Below, in pieces: positions 14,301 to 22,903 of a stretch of DNA of 28,122 nt (its first letter is position 1; each line of letters begins with the position of its first letter). The stretch covers positions 1 through 28,122 of the forward strand of contig CAMLSG010000055.1 of the NCBI GenBank assembly GCA_946482635.1, given 5' to 3'. Position numbers and translations under genes: made by a program. A model generated the notes under the pieces. That model did no database searches, was not told the origin of the DNA, and saw nothing but the letters and a program-made list of their open reading frames with translations. The DNA comes from an uncultured Duganella sp. (lineage in GTDB: Bacteria > Pseudomonadota > Gammaproteobacteria > Burkholderiales > Burkholderiaceae).

Positions 14301-16412
14301 TTAAAGGTATTTGGCGAGCCAGCCGTGAACTTCGTTGTAGAAGTAGCGGCTGTTTTCGCCTTTCAGGATCCAGTGGTTTTCGTCCGGGAATACTACCAGC
14401 TTGCTAGGCGTATTCAAACGTTGTTGCGCGGCGAAGTTCATCAGCGCGTTATTGACCGGTACACGGTAATCCAGTTCGCCCACGGTAATGAGAATCGGCG
14501 TCTTGAAGCCGGTGCCTTTCTCGTGGTTCGCACCTTGCATGATCGGGCTTTGTTCGCGCCATACCGGCAGGTTGCTCCATACCGGGCCGCCGCCGTTCAC
14601 CTCACGGCCGTAGATGCTGTCGCTGGTGCCCCACTGCATCACCAGGTCCATTTCGCCGGCGTGCGACACGATGGCCTTGTAGCGGGTGGTCGTGGCCTGC
14701 AGCCAGTTCGCAAGGTGGCCGCCGTAGCTTGCGCCGCCCGCCGCCAGCCTGGTGCTGTCGATGAATGGATACTTTTTGATGGCTTCGTCGACCGCCCAGT
14801 TGATTTCGTCGCCCGGGCCTTTCAGCGGGTCGTGCTGGATCGAGCGCGCGAATTCTTCGCCGTAGCCGGTGGAGCCCTTGTAGTCGGTCAGCAGCACCAC
14901 ATAGCCTGGCTTGGCCAGCAGGTGGTAGTTCCAGCGCAGCACAAACTGGTCGCGCCACATGTTTGCGGCGCCGCCGTGGATCACCGCGAACAGAGGATAC
15001 TTCCTGTTCGGGTCAAAGCCGGCCGGCTTGACGATCATGTTGTGGATCTGGCGGCCGTCCGGTGTCTTGTACCAGAAATGCTCGGGCGCCTGCCAGTCGA
15101 TCTTCGCGGCTTTCTCCACATTGAAGGAGGTCAGGCGCTTCGGAGTGCCGTTGAAGGAGTAGATTTCCGGCGGGTTGACGGCCGATTCCCATACGCCTAC
15201 CAGTGCCTTGCCGCCCGCGTTGAGCGAGTTGATCGAGCCGTTCGGCAGCGATGGTTCTTCGCGCTTGTCGCTGCCGGCGTAGGTCATCGAATTGACCTTT
15301 TCCAGGCCGGCATGCTCGAAGGAGTAGTAAATGCGCTTGCCGTCGCCTGGCAGGGCGATGCGCGAAATCGAGCGGTCCAGGTCCTGGGTCAGGATCTTCG
15401 GCTGGGAGCCGGTGAAGGGCCAGGCGAAACTGGCCACGCGCGTCAGGTCGTAAACCTTGTTCGGCACTTCTTCCTCGGTCAGCGCGAGCAGGGTCTTGCC
15501 GTCCGGGGAGAAGCGCAGGTCGTGGTAGCTGCGGCCATCCTTCGTCAACTGGGTCGGCTCGCCGCCGGCCAGCGGCACGCTGTAGATCTGGGTGAAGGTC
15601 GATGCGCGGGCTGCCTCATCGCGGTTGGTGGAAACCGCGAACACCACGCTTTTGCCGTCCGGCGACCAGACGGCGTTCAGGGACTGGCCATCGTCGCCCT
15701 GGCTGCCGCCGAACCCCGGCAGGTCGGCCAGCTTGCTGCCGGCCAGGATATCGCGTGCCTTGGCATCGGCCTGCGCATCCATCACGAACAGGCGCACCTT
15801 CTTGTCGTCCAGCCATTTGTCGAAGAAGCGCGGCGGGAAGGACTCGTAGGCGCGGGCGCTGTACTTGCGGTCCTTGCGCTCCTTGGCCACCTTCTTGACT
15901 GCTTCTTCATCGGTGGTGCCCGGGAAGATCTCGCTGACGAACAGGATCTGTTTGCCGTCAGGGCTCCACTTCGGCATGCGCGCGCCCAGCGTCAGTGTGG
16001 TCATGCGCTGCGCTTCGCCGCCGCTGGCAACGTCGAGGCGGTAGATTTGCGCCGCTTCGTCGCCTTCGCGCTTGGCGACGAACAGCAGGAAGCGGCTGTC
16101 CGGCGACCAGGCGTGGGCGGATTCGCCGCCCTTGCTGAAGGTCAGGCGGCGCGGTGCGCTATCGTCCACCAGGGATTTGATCCATATGTCGGACCATTGC
16201 TCCTTGCTGTCGTAGGCAGGATCGGTGACCGAGAACACGGCCCATTTGCCGTCCGGGCTGGGCTGCGGGGCGCCGACGCGCTTCATCAGCCACACGTCTT
16301 CGTGGGTGATGGCGTGTTTGGCTGGTTCGACCGCTGCCGCGTGGGACAGGCCGGCGCCTGCAGCGAGCAGCAGCAGGGCGGTGAGCTTGGGGAGGATGTT
16401 AGTTGCAGTCAT
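14301..16412 (-). CDS. Exported S9-family prolyl oligopeptidase-type peptidase
   Basis: This is a serine peptidase of 703 aa with a Sec signal peptide (MTATNILPKLTALLLLAAGAGLSHAAA). The N-terminal half is a beta-propeller with repeated PSPDGKW, WSPDSRF, WSPDGKQ and FSPDGKT strands, which gates access to the active site. The C-terminal alpha/beta-hydrolase domain carries the nucleophile S562 in GGASYGGHLANW, D648 in GELDYRVPVNNAL and H680 in PDENHWIL, so the triad is complete. Family members are dipeptidyl or acylaminoacyl peptidases that trim peptides in the periplasm or outside the cell. The gene is first in a probable operon with the MAPEG gene. Its ribosome binding site is weak. The exact specificity within S9 is uncertain. 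Confidence 0.94.
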   Translation of the reverse strand: MTATNILPKLTALLLLAAGAGLSHAAAVEPAKHAITHEDVWLMKRVGAPQPSPDGKWAVFSVTDPAYDSKEQWSDIWIKSLVDDSAPRRLTFSKGGESAHAWSPDSRFLLFVAKREGDEAAQIYRLDVASGGEAQRMTTLTLGARMPKWSPDGKQILFVSEIFPGTTDEEAVKKVAKERKDRKYSARAYESFPPRFFDKWLDDKKVRLFVMDAQADAKARDILAGSKLADLPGFGGSQGDDGQSLNAVWSPDGKSVVFAVSTNRDEAARASTFTQIYSVPLAGGEPTQLTKDGRSYHDLRFSPDGKTLLALTEEEVPNKVYDLTRVASFAWPFTGSQPKILTQDLDRSISRIALPGDGKRIYYSFEHAGLEKVNSMTYAGSDKREEPSLPNGSINSLNAGGKALVGVWESAVNPPEIYSFNGTPKRLTSFNVEKAAKIDWQAPEHFWYKTPDGRQIHNMIVKPAGFDPNRKYPLFAVIHGGAANMWRDQFVLRWNYHLLAKPGYVVLLTDYKGSTGYGEEFARSIQHDPLKGPGDEINWAVDEAIKKYPFIDSTRLAAGGASYGGHLANWLQATTTRYKAIVSHAGEMDLVMQWGTSDSIYGREVNGGGPVWSNLPVWREQSPIMQGANHEKGTGFKTPILITVGELDYRVPVNNALMNFAAQQRLNTPSKLVVFPDENHWILKGENSRYFYNEVHGWLAKYL

Positions 16413-16444
16413 TGCAATGGCTTCGTTGGAACTAGGGAGCGAGG

Positions 16445-16473
16445 ATAGTGCGGAATCGAGGCTCCTGTGTCAA
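16445..16473 (-). promoter_or_regulatory. Putative promoter of the S9 peptidase gene
   Basis: Read on the minus strand, TTGACA (plus-strand 16468-16473) is a perfect -35. A 17-base spacer leads to CACTAT (16445-16450), a poor -10. The match of the -35 to consensus is the main support. It would give a leader of roughly 25 bases. Confidence 0.5.
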
Positions 16474-16507
16474 CGTGCTGTTACTTAGCCGATACAAAGG
16501 ACGAGCG

Positions 16508-16516
16508 TGATAGACT
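16508..16516 (+). promoter_or_regulatory. Extended -10 element upstream of the 262-aa membrane protein
   Basis: TGATAGACT is an extended -10 (TG-n-TAGACT) followed by CG, eight bases before the ATG at 16525. It predicts a transcript starting within about two bases of that ATG. An alternative GTG start at 16507, preceded by AAGGA, would lie in the promoter and exclude this reading. Confidence 0.5.
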
Positions 16517-16524
16517 CGCGCCCC

Positions 16525-17313
16525 ATGAATTCCGTCCTCGCCCTGAAACTCTTCCTCGTTCCTTCCCTGATTTACGCTGTCACGCTGGCTGGCCGGCGCT
16601 GGGGGCCCGGCGTTGCCGGCTGGCTTTCGGCTTTTCCGATCGTCGCGGGGCCGATACTGCTGGCGATCTCGCTGGAGCAGGGGGCCGGGTTTGCCGCGGC
16701 AGCGGCGGAAGGGACCTTGATGGCGGTGCTGGCAATGATTGCCTTCAGCCTGGCGTACGCATGGGCCTCCGGCCGGATGGGCGTTGCCGGCGCCATGCCG
16801 GTTGCGTTGGGCACATGGGCGCTGGCGGTGGCGGGACTGCAGTCGCTGCACCTGGCGTTGCCGTTTGCGGCTGCGGCTGTTGTGGTCGCGCTGCTTGTCG
16901 CGCCTCGCCTGTTCCCTGCGCCGCCGGCCACGCCTGCCGCTGCCGCGAGTCCGGGGCCTGCGCGGCGTGGCGGCGACTTGCCGTGGCGGATGCTGGCGGG
17001 TGCAGTGCTGGTGATGTCGGTCAGTGCGGCAGCCGCAGGGCTGGGGCCGCGCCTGAGCGGTTTCCTTGCCATGTTCCCGGTGATGGGCACTGTGCTGACG
17101 GGCTTCACCCATGTACAGGCGGGCCGCAACAGCGCGGTGCAACTGCTGCGCGGCACCATGCTTGGCTACTTTGCCTTCGCCGCATTTTGCGTCGCGATCT
17201 CGCTGCTGCTGCGCGAGCAGCCTGTGGCGGCTTCCTTCTTCTGTGCCTTCGTTTTCGCGCTGACTATCCAGCTGCTGGTGAAAGCCGCATCGTCAAAGCG
17301 CCTGGCGACATGA
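16525..17313 (+). CDS. Integral membrane protein with internal duplication (262 aa)
   Basis: I do not recognise a characterised family. The product has about eight hydrophobic segments and two related halves. Residues 27-40 read GPGVAGWLSAFPIV and residues 174-187 read GPRLSGFLAMFPVM; each is followed by a G-P/G-T hydrophobic helix, a short polar stretch ending in Q-G/A-G, and an Ala-rich region. This is the pattern of an inverted or tandem duplicated transporter core. The two halves are joined by a Pro/Ala/Gly-rich cytoplasmic linker at about 130-150. The 3' end overlaps the convergent P450 gene by 50 bases. The start could instead be the GTG at 16507, which has a better ribosome binding site. 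A transport role is inference only. Confidence 0.75.
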   Translation: MNSVLALKLFLVPSLIYAVTLAGRRWGPGVAGWLSAFPIVAGPILLAISLEQGAGFAAAAAEGTLMAVLAMIAFSLAYAWASGRMGVAGAMPVALGTWALAVAGLQSLHLALPFAAAAVVVALLVAPRLFPAPPATPAAAASPGPARRGGDLPWRMLAGAVLVMSVSAAAAGLGPRLSGFLAMFPVMGTVLTGFTHVQAGRNSAVQLLRGTMLGYFAFAAFCVAISLLLREQPVAASFFCAFVFALTIQLLVKAASSKRLAT

Positions 17314-18676
17314 CAAAGCCGTGGTATTCCTCGCTGTCGCCTTCGACGGAAAGCAGGTCGAAGCGCCCCAGCAGGCAGGCCATCGCCACCTTGATTTCCA
17401 GCAGCGACAGGTAGCGTCCCGGGCACAGGCGCGGCCCTGAACCGAACGGCATTGCAAGCTGGCGCGCATTGCTGCCATCCAGCCAGCGTTGGGGATCGAA
17501 TGCCGCTGCATTGCGCAGCTTCGCCTCCGCCACGCTGTCGTGCCGCAGCACGCACCACACCACGCTATCCTTTGGCACCTGCACATCGCCCACCACGCAA
17601 TCGCGGTTGGCCTGCAGTGGAATGAAGGGCGCCGGAGGCTTGAGGCGCATGGCCTCGTGCGCGCAGGCGTCGATGTATTCCAGCTGGTCCATCTGCTCGA
17701 TGCTGAAGCTTGCCGGATCGGGCGCAACGCGCCGCACTTCTTCCTGCGCGCGCTGTAGCGCCGCCGGGTGGCGAGACAGGAGCCAGATCAGCCAGGACAG
17801 GGCGCTGGATGTGGTGTCCTCACCCGCCAGCAACATGGTGCTGACATTGCCGACTACTGCGGCGTGGTCGATGCCGCTGCCTTCCTGGTCCGCTGCGGCA
17901 AGCATCGCTTCCAGCATGTTCTGCGGTTTTTCGGCGCGGGAAGGATCGTCCTGCATGCGCTGGCGCGCCTTGGCGATGAAGCCGTTGGTTGCCTCGCGCA
18001 TGGCAAGGACTGCCGCCTCCAGCCTGCGGTCGTAAGGCAATTTGACGTAGCGCCAGTATGGAACCGGCAGCAGGGAGCGTCGCGCAGTTCCCTCCATGAT
18101 CAGCTCCAGCTGCTGCTGCACCACGTCGTCGCCATGCTCGATGGTGTTGACCTCTTCGCCGAACGCCAGGCCGGCGATCACGTCCACCGTGTAGCGCTTC
18201 AGGTCTGCGTTCAGTGCGATGGGGCGGCCTTCCTGCGCCGCCAGCGCCCAGCGTCCCTGCAGGCGCGTACCGACGCGCGCCAGCAAGGGGAAATAGGCTT
18301 TGATCGCATGCGGGGCGAATGCCTGCATCACCATCTTGCGCTGGTTGCGCCAGGCCGCGCCTTCGGCCAGAAAGACCCCGCGCTCGCCGCCCATCTCATC
18401 CGACACCTGGGCGGTGACGTCGGGCCGCCGGAAGCCGTCGGGCCGGTCGCGCAAGATGCCATTGACCAGCGCCGCATCGGCAACGACCAGCGCCTGGGAG
18501 CGGCCTATGCTCATGCGGAACAGCGAACCATATTGCTGCGCCAGGGCCTCGACATCGGCATGCACCTTGCGCGGCCGCAGTTGCAAGATATTGCCGAGGA
18601 AGGGCAGGCCCTTGGGCCCGGACAGGTCAGAGAGTTGGCGCAAAGCGCCGCGAGTGGAGGCGGTTGTCGTATTCAT
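17264..18676 (-). CDS. Cytochrome P450
   Basis: This is a heme-thiolate monooxygenase of 470 aa. The heme loop FGSGPRLCPG places the axial ligand at C418. The I-helix oxygen-binding motif AGEDTT is at 284-289, and the K-helix ExxR is E341-A-M-R344, followed by the PERF-like region FDPQRWLDG. The N-terminus has the Pro-rich PKGLPFLGNILQL segment but no clear membrane anchor, so it should be soluble. Length and the AGEDTTSSALSW helix resemble CYP102-like and fatty acid or terpene-oxidising bacterial P450s; the substrate cannot be read from sequence. No ferredoxin or reductase gene is nearby, so redox partners must come from elsewhere. It is divergent from the AraC gene at 18744, its probable regulator. 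The frame opens further upstream, but 18676 gives the usual N-terminus. Confidence 0.95.
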   Translation of the reverse strand: MNTTTASTRGALRQLSDLSGPKGLPFLGNILQLRPRKVHADVEALAQQYGSLFRMSIGRSQALVVADAALVNGILRDRPDGFRRPDVTAQVSDEMGGERGVFLAEGAAWRNQRKMVMQAFAPHAIKAYFPLLARVGTRLQGRWALAAQEGRPIALNADLKRYTVDVIAGLAFGEEVNTIEHGDDVVQQQLELIMEGTARRSLLPVPYWRYVKLPYDRRLEAAVLAMREATNGFIAKARQRMQDDPSRAEKPQNMLEAMLAAADQEGSGIDHAAVVGNVSTMLLAGEDTTSSALSWLIWLLSRHPAALQRAQEEVRRVAPDPASFSIEQMDQLEYIDACAHEAMRLKPPAPFIPLQANRDCVVGDVQVPKDSVVWCVLRHDSVAEAKLRNAAAFDPQRWLDGSNARQLAMPFGSGPRLCPGRYLSLLEIKVAMACLLGRFDLLSVEGDSEEYHGFVMSPGALTMRLSPAAG

Positions 18677-18730
18677 GCGGCCAGTATGCTTCGGGCGTGC
18701 GGTCCGGTCTTGAACATTTGCGACATGCGC

Positions 18731-18736
18731 TACAAT
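18731..18736 (+). promoter_or_regulatory. -10 element of the AraC-type gene
   Basis: TACAAT lies seven bases before the ATG at 18744, with TTGAAC (18710-18715) as a possible -35 at a short 15-base spacing. It predicts a leaderless mRNA and argues against the in-frame ATG at 18735, which overlaps the hexamer. Confidence 0.55.
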
Positions 18737-18743
18737 GTCCCTC

Positions 18744-19580
18744 ATGTTGCCAATTAGTAAATTCATCGTGCCGCGACGATCGTTGGCCTCCTGCCTGCGC
18801 GCGATCGTCGTGCGCAATACGGTCGGCTGCGAACTGCCCGACGAGCAGCGCCTCAACCGCTATCCGGCGACAGGTTTTCCGGTGCTGTTCCTGCAGCTGG
18901 TGGGCGAATCCCAGATGGTTGAGCCGCCGATGCCTGAGAAGTGCCCGGAGGGCGGAGTGCTGCTGTCGGGTGCATGGACAGGTCCCACGGTGTCCGCCAA
19001 TCCGGGCCCCACACATTTCATGACCGTGCTGTTTTTCCCCGAGGCCCTGCACCGGCTGACGGGGATCGACATGAGCACAGTCGTCGACCAGTTCCAGCCG
19101 ATCGAGGCTTTGCTCGACGCCGAATGGCAGCAGCTGGCGGCGCAAATGCTTGCCGCGCGCGACGACGAAACGCGCGTCGCGTTGTTGGAGGATTTCCTTG
19201 AGCCGCGCTGGCGCGCCGCGCGCCATGGCAGTAACTTCGATGGCACGGTGGGCGATTGGGTGCGCCGCCTGGAAGGGCAGGCTGCCGCTGCCGGCATTGG
19301 CCGCAGCGTACGCATGGCCGAGCGCCGCATCCGTGAATGGGCGGGCCAGCCGTTGCGCCGCCTGCGCCGCGCCTATCGCGCCGAGCAGACCTTCATCGCG
19401 GCGCGCGACGCCGCATTGAAAGGCAAAGTTTCGCTGGGCGACATGGCGCAGCTGGGCGGCTATTCCGACCAGTCGCACATGAGCCGCGAGGCGCGCGAGA
19501 TCAGCGGGCTTAGCCCGTCCGAGATCCTGCGGCGCGGGCTGGAAGACGAAACCTACTGGGTCTACCGTATCTGGAACTAG
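18744..19580 (+). CDS. AraC-family transcriptional regulator
   Basis: The product has 278 aa. The C-terminal 100 residues form the double helix-turn-helix: AAAGIGRSVRMAERRIREWAGQPLRRLRRAYR, then VSLGDMAQLGGYSDQSHMSREAREISGLSPSEILRRG, where GYSDQSHMSREAREISGLSPSE is the conserved second motif (usually F in place of S-R-E). The N-terminal ~170 residues are a sensing domain that I do not recognise, with FPVLFLQLVGESQ and MTVLFFPEALHRLTGID segments typical of the DUF6597-like AraC N-terminal domain. It is divergent from the P450 gene with 67 bases between starts, so control of the P450 is likely. The ligand is unknown. There is no Shine-Dalgarno sequence before the start. Confidence 0.92.
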   Translation: MLPISKFIVPRRSLASCLRAIVVRNTVGCELPDEQRLNRYPATGFPVLFLQLVGESQMVEPPMPEKCPEGGVLLSGAWTGPTVSANPGPTHFMTVLFFPEALHRLTGIDMSTVVDQFQPIEALLDAEWQQLAAQMLAARDDETRVALLEDFLEPRWRAARHGSNFDGTVGDWVRRLEGQAAAAGIGRSVRMAERRIREWAGQPLRRLRRAYRAEQTFIAARDAALKGKVSLGDMAQLGGYSDQSHMSREAREISGLSPSEILRRGLEDETYWVYRIWN

Positions 19581-19598
19581 GCGCGCGCCGCCATTCGC

Positions 19599-19604
19599 TA
19601 TAAT
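19599..19604 (+). promoter_or_regulatory. -10 element of the helicase gene
   Basis: A perfect TATAAT followed by CG lies nine bases before the ATG at 19614. No Shine-Dalgarno sequence and no good -35 is visible. A transcript from here would have a leader of about 0-3 bases. Confidence 0.6.
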
Positions 19605-19613
19605 CGTCTCGCC

Positions 19614-21545
19614 ATGACAGATTTTGACGACGACGAACAGTTGGTGACCGAGCTGGGCCTTGCGGCCCGCGGCATCGAACTGGCAAAGCAGGAAGGCCGC
19701 GTATTCCTGCGCTTCACCGGCAGTGTGGAGCTGGACGGCCTGCACATTCCCTACGACCTGGTGCCGCAGCAAGGCGTGCTGGCCAAGCCATCCAAGTGGC
19801 GCAAGCTGGAGCGCGATGGGCGCGCGGCCCTGCTGCTGGAACGCGGCAGCGAGGCTGCGCAGTCCGCCCTGCATGCCGACGTAGTCGCTTTCGCCGCCGA
19901 GCTGCGCGAGGAATGCGACGACTACGGCATGCGGCCTATGGACTTCCTGCATGCGCTGGAAGACATGCAAACGTCCGAGCCGGCCGGCATCGTATTCGAC
20001 CGCATCCGCCAGCGCCTGGAGCATGCGGTGGAACGCCACCGCGAAGAACGCCACGCCGAGCGCACGCGGCAGAGCATCAACCTGGCCGAATATCCGGACA
20101 CCTTCGAGGTCGCACGGCGCTTGCCGCGCAAGTTCATTGCGCTGCTGGGACCGACCAACTCCGGCAAGACCCACAAGGCGATGGAAGCCCTGGCCAAGGC
20201 GCGCAGCGGTGTCTACCTGGCGCCACTGCGCTTGCTGGCGCTGGAAAACTACGAGCGCCTGCAAGCGTCCGACCCGGACCTGAAGGTCAGCCTGGTAACC
20301 GGCGAAGAACGCCGCATCGAAGAAGGTGCGACCCATGTCGCCAGCACGGTCGAAATGCTGGACACGCGCACCCAGGTCGAGGTGGCGGTGATCGACGAGA
20401 TCCAGATGCTGTCCGACCGCGACCGCGGCGCGGCCTGGACCGCCGCGGTGTGCGGCGCCCCGGCCCGTACGGTCTATCTGGTCGGCGCAGCCGAAGCACG
20501 GCGCGCGGTAGAAGCGCTGGCCGAGCGCCTGGAATGCCCGATCGAAGTCCACATCCTGAAGCGCAAGGCGCCGCTGACGATGGAGCCATCCGCCGTGCGC
20601 AAGCTCAAAGGCTTGCGCAAGGGCGACGCCGTGATCGCCTTCTCGCGCCGTGAAGTACTGATGTGGCGCGACATGGTGACCGAGGCCGGCCTGTCGGTCG
20701 CCACGGTGTACGGCAACCTGTCGCCCGAGGTGCGGCGCGCGCAGGCACAGCGTTTCCGCGACGGCCACGCCGATGTGGTGGTGGGCACGGACGCCATCGC
20801 CATGGGCCTGAACCTGCCGATCCAGCGCGTAGTGATGACCACCACCGTCAAGTACAACGGCTACGAGGAAGAGGAAATCCCCGCCGCGCTGGCACGCCAG
20901 ATCGCGGGCAGGGCAGGGCGCTATGGCGTGCACGAGGAAGGCCACGTCGCGGGCTACGACGACGAAACGCACGGCGTGATGCGCTCGCTGCTGAAGGAAA
21001 AGCTGCCGCCCCTGAAAGCCACAGGTTTCGCCGTGGCGCCGACGCTGGAGCACCTGCACCGCATCGCTGCAGTCACCGGAGAAGATTCGCTGGCGCGGCT
21101 GCTCAAACGCTTCGTCCACAATATCGACGTGCCCGATGGTTTTTTCTTCCCCCGCATCACGGAGGAGCAATTCGAGCGGGCGGAGTGGCTGGATACCCTG
21201 CCACTGTCGGTGGCGGACAAGTTCACCCTCTCGCTGGTGCCGATTTCTTCCAATGTGGTGACGCTACAGAAGGCCTGGGAGCATTGGTGCGTATCGTTGT
21301 CGCGCCAGCGCGTGACCCACCTGCATCCGGAGCAGAACCCGCTGCAGTGGATGAATTTGCAGGAGGCGGAAGATGCCTGCCGCCTTTACTCGGCCTATGC
21401 CTGGCTGGGCTACCGCTTGCCAGAATTCTTCCCGGACGTGGCGCAAGCGCTGGAGCTGTCGCGTTCCGCCTCCGAACGGGTGGACGGGATCCTGCAGGAC
21501 CAGAACGCGGCCAACCGGCGCCGCCAGCCAAAACGCTTCCGCTAA
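19614..21545 (+). CDS. Suv3-like superfamily 2 RNA helicase
   Basis: The product has 643 aa. Motif I is GPTNSGKT (179-186) and motif II is DEIQ (261-264), a combination characteristic of SUV3/SUPV3L1. Motif V is GTDAIAMGLNLP (from 391) and motif VI is QIAGRAGR (429-436). SUV3 unwinds structured or double-stranded RNA with ATP and in mitochondria works with a 3'-5' exoribonuclease in the degradosome. Bacterial homologues are less studied. The first ~150 residues are a mixed, charged domain of no recognised family; the C-terminal ~150 residues match the Suv3 helical extension (W-x-HW, RLYSAYAWLGYRLPEFFPD). The gene appears monocistronic. Its TAA overlaps the stop of the convergent kinase gene. 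Expression probably starts at or next to the ATG. Confidence 0.92.
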   Translation: MTDFDDDEQLVTELGLAARGIELAKQEGRVFLRFTGSVELDGLHIPYDLVPQQGVLAKPSKWRKLERDGRAALLLERGSEAAQSALHADVVAFAAELREECDDYGMRPMDFLHALEDMQTSEPAGIVFDRIRQRLEHAVERHREERHAERTRQSINLAEYPDTFEVARRLPRKFIALLGPTNSGKTHKAMEALAKARSGVYLAPLRLLALENYERLQASDPDLKVSLVTGEERRIEEGATHVASTVEMLDTRTQVEVAVIDEIQMLSDRDRGAAWTAAVCGAPARTVYLVGAAEARRAVEALAERLECPIEVHILKRKAPLTMEPSAVRKLKGLRKGDAVIAFSRREVLMWRDMVTEAGLSVATVYGNLSPEVRRAQAQRFRDGHADVVVGTDAIAMGLNLPIQRVVMTTTVKYNGYEEEEIPAALARQIAGRAGRYGVHEEGHVAGYDDETHGVMRSLLKEKLPPLKATGFAVAPTLEHLHRIAAVTGEDSLARLLKRFVHNIDVPDGFFFPRITEEQFERAEWLDTLPLSVADKFTLSLVPISSNVVTLQKAWEHWCVSLSRQRVTHLHPEQNPLQWMNLQEAEDACRLYSAYAWLGYRLPEFFPDVAQALELSRSASERVDGILQDQNAANRRRQPKRFR

Positions 21546-22903
21546 ACCGGCGCGAAGCGCACTTGCACCAGCAGTCCGCGTCCTCCCTCCCCATCAAGCA
21601 GCGCGACGCTGGCGCCGTTGCGGAGGGCGGCGCGTTCTGCGATGGCCAGGCCAAGCCCGCTGCCGGCCTGTGCCTGGCCGGGAATGCGATAGAAACGCTC
21701 GAACACTTTGGTGCGCAATTCCGGGGCGATGCCTGGCCCTTCGTCGCGGATAGCCAGCATCGGCGCCGATCCTGCCGACAGGGAGACACGCACGCAGCCG
21801 CCGTCTGGCGAGTATTTGACGGCATTGCCGACGAGGTTGTCGAGCAAGGCGACGATGCTCTCGCGATGCAGGGAAAGCAGGCATTCGTCCGGGGCCTCCA
21901 GTTCCAATTCGATATTACGTTGTATCGCGAGCGGCGCGGCATGGGCAAGCCGCTCGCGCAACAGGTGCACCAGGTCGACCGACTGCGCGGCGCCAGCCTC
22001 GGCGTCATGGCGTGCCCGTTGGAGCGCCAGCAACTGGTGCACGGTGTGCGTGGCACGCGCGACGCCCTGCCGCAGCCCGTGGTCGGCTTCCTGCAAACGC
22101 GCGGGGTTGTCGCGATGGTTCAGAAGCAGGTGGGCATTGGCCTGGATCACGGACAGCGGCGTCTTGAGCTCGTGCGCGGCATCGGTCAGGAATTCCTTGT
22201 CGCGGTCAACGCGCTCGGTCAGGCGCTGCATCAGCCGGTTCACGGAAGCCGCCAGCGGTGCCAGTTCGCGGTAGCCGGAGGGTGGCAATAGCTCCAAAGC
22301 GCTGCCGGAGCGTTGTTCGATTGCCGCCACCATGGCCTGCAGCGGCTGCAGGCCGCGCCGAACGATCAGCCATGCCGGCAGCAGCAAGAAGGGCAGGCTG
22401 TAAAGCAAGGGTGCGATGTAGTAGGCCGCGCCGGAACCGGTCAGCAGCCAGCTGGTGTCGTGCATGGCGTCGCGCCGCACGACAAGGCCGGTTGCCGCGT
22501 CGCGCTCGGTGTCGGTCGACCACTCGGAACCGAGCCGGGGGCTGTCCGGCCCGGGGAGGGCGAGGCCTGCGGGCAGGCCGCCTTCCGATTGGTAAATACG
22601 CTGATCGTGCAGCCATACTTGCAGCATCGCTGGCTTGGGCCAGTAATCGACTTCGCGCAGCATGTCGTAACGCAGCTTTTCGACCTGTGTCGCGACGCGT
22701 GCCACCTCGGCTGGATTATGGGCGACCGAGCGCAGGTTGAGCATGATCTGGCGCGCCCAGCCCCGGTTCTCCGCCGCCGTATGCCGCGCGTGCAACACCT
22801 TGGTTTCATAGACTGCCAGGCCGACCACTACCAGCCAGATCGCCAGCATCACCAGCAGGAAGCCGCCCAGCAGACGGCGGAACAGGGAACGCTGCGTCCT
22901 CAT
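21542..22903 (-). CDS. Sensor histidine kinase (QseC-like)
   Basis: The product has 453 aa. A membrane helix at about 13-32 (LGGFLLVMLAIWLVVVGLAV) and a second around 155-180 (YIAPLLYSLPFLLLPAWLIV) enclose a periplasmic sensor of about 120 residues. The HAMP linker is followed by the H-box AAHELKTPLSVIQ with phosphoacceptor H244, the N-box NLVGNAVKYSPDGG, the G1 box DEGPGIAP and the G2 box GSGLGLAIAERAA. The architecture and the sensor length fit QseC/PmrB-type kinases. It is translated after the response regulator with an ATGA overlap, so the two are a cognate pair. Its stop codon overlaps that of the helicase gene. The stimulus is unknown. Confidence 0.94.
   Translation of the reverse strand: MRTQRSLFRRLLGGFLLVMLAIWLVVVGLAVYETKVLHARHTAAENRGWARQIMLNLRSVAHNPAEVARVATQVEKLRYDMLREVDYWPKPAMLQVWLHDQRIYQSEGGLPAGLALPGPDSPRLGSEWSTDTERDAATGLVVRRDAMHDTSWLLTGSGAAYYIAPLLYSLPFLLLPAWLIVRRGLQPLQAMVAAIEQRSGSALELLPPSGYRELAPLAASVNRLMQRLTERVDRDKEFLTDAAHELKTPLSVIQANAHLLLNHRDNPARLQEADHGLRQGVARATHTVHQLLALQRARHDAEAGAAQSVDLVHLLRERLAHAAPLAIQRNIELELEAPDECLLSLHRESIVALLDNLVGNAVKYSPDGGCVRVSLSAGSAPMLAIRDEGPGIAPELRTKVFERFYRIPGQAQAGSGLGLAIAERAALRNGASVALLDGEGGRGLLVQVRFAPV

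Noticed and set aside
14052..16448. 798-codon open frame on the plus strand
   Set aside because: It is antisense to the S9 peptidase, whose triad and propeller repeats are clear.
16464..16474. TGTGTCAAC resembling the end of the REP-like element at 6850-6950
   Set aside because: Only about 10 bases match and no partner arm exists. The same bases give a perfect TTGACA -35 on the minus strand for the S9 peptidase, which explains them better.
18627..21170. 847-codon open frame on the minus strand
   Set aside because: It is antisense to the AraC-type and Suv3-like genes and has no recognisable domain. Its composition is typical of an antisense frame.
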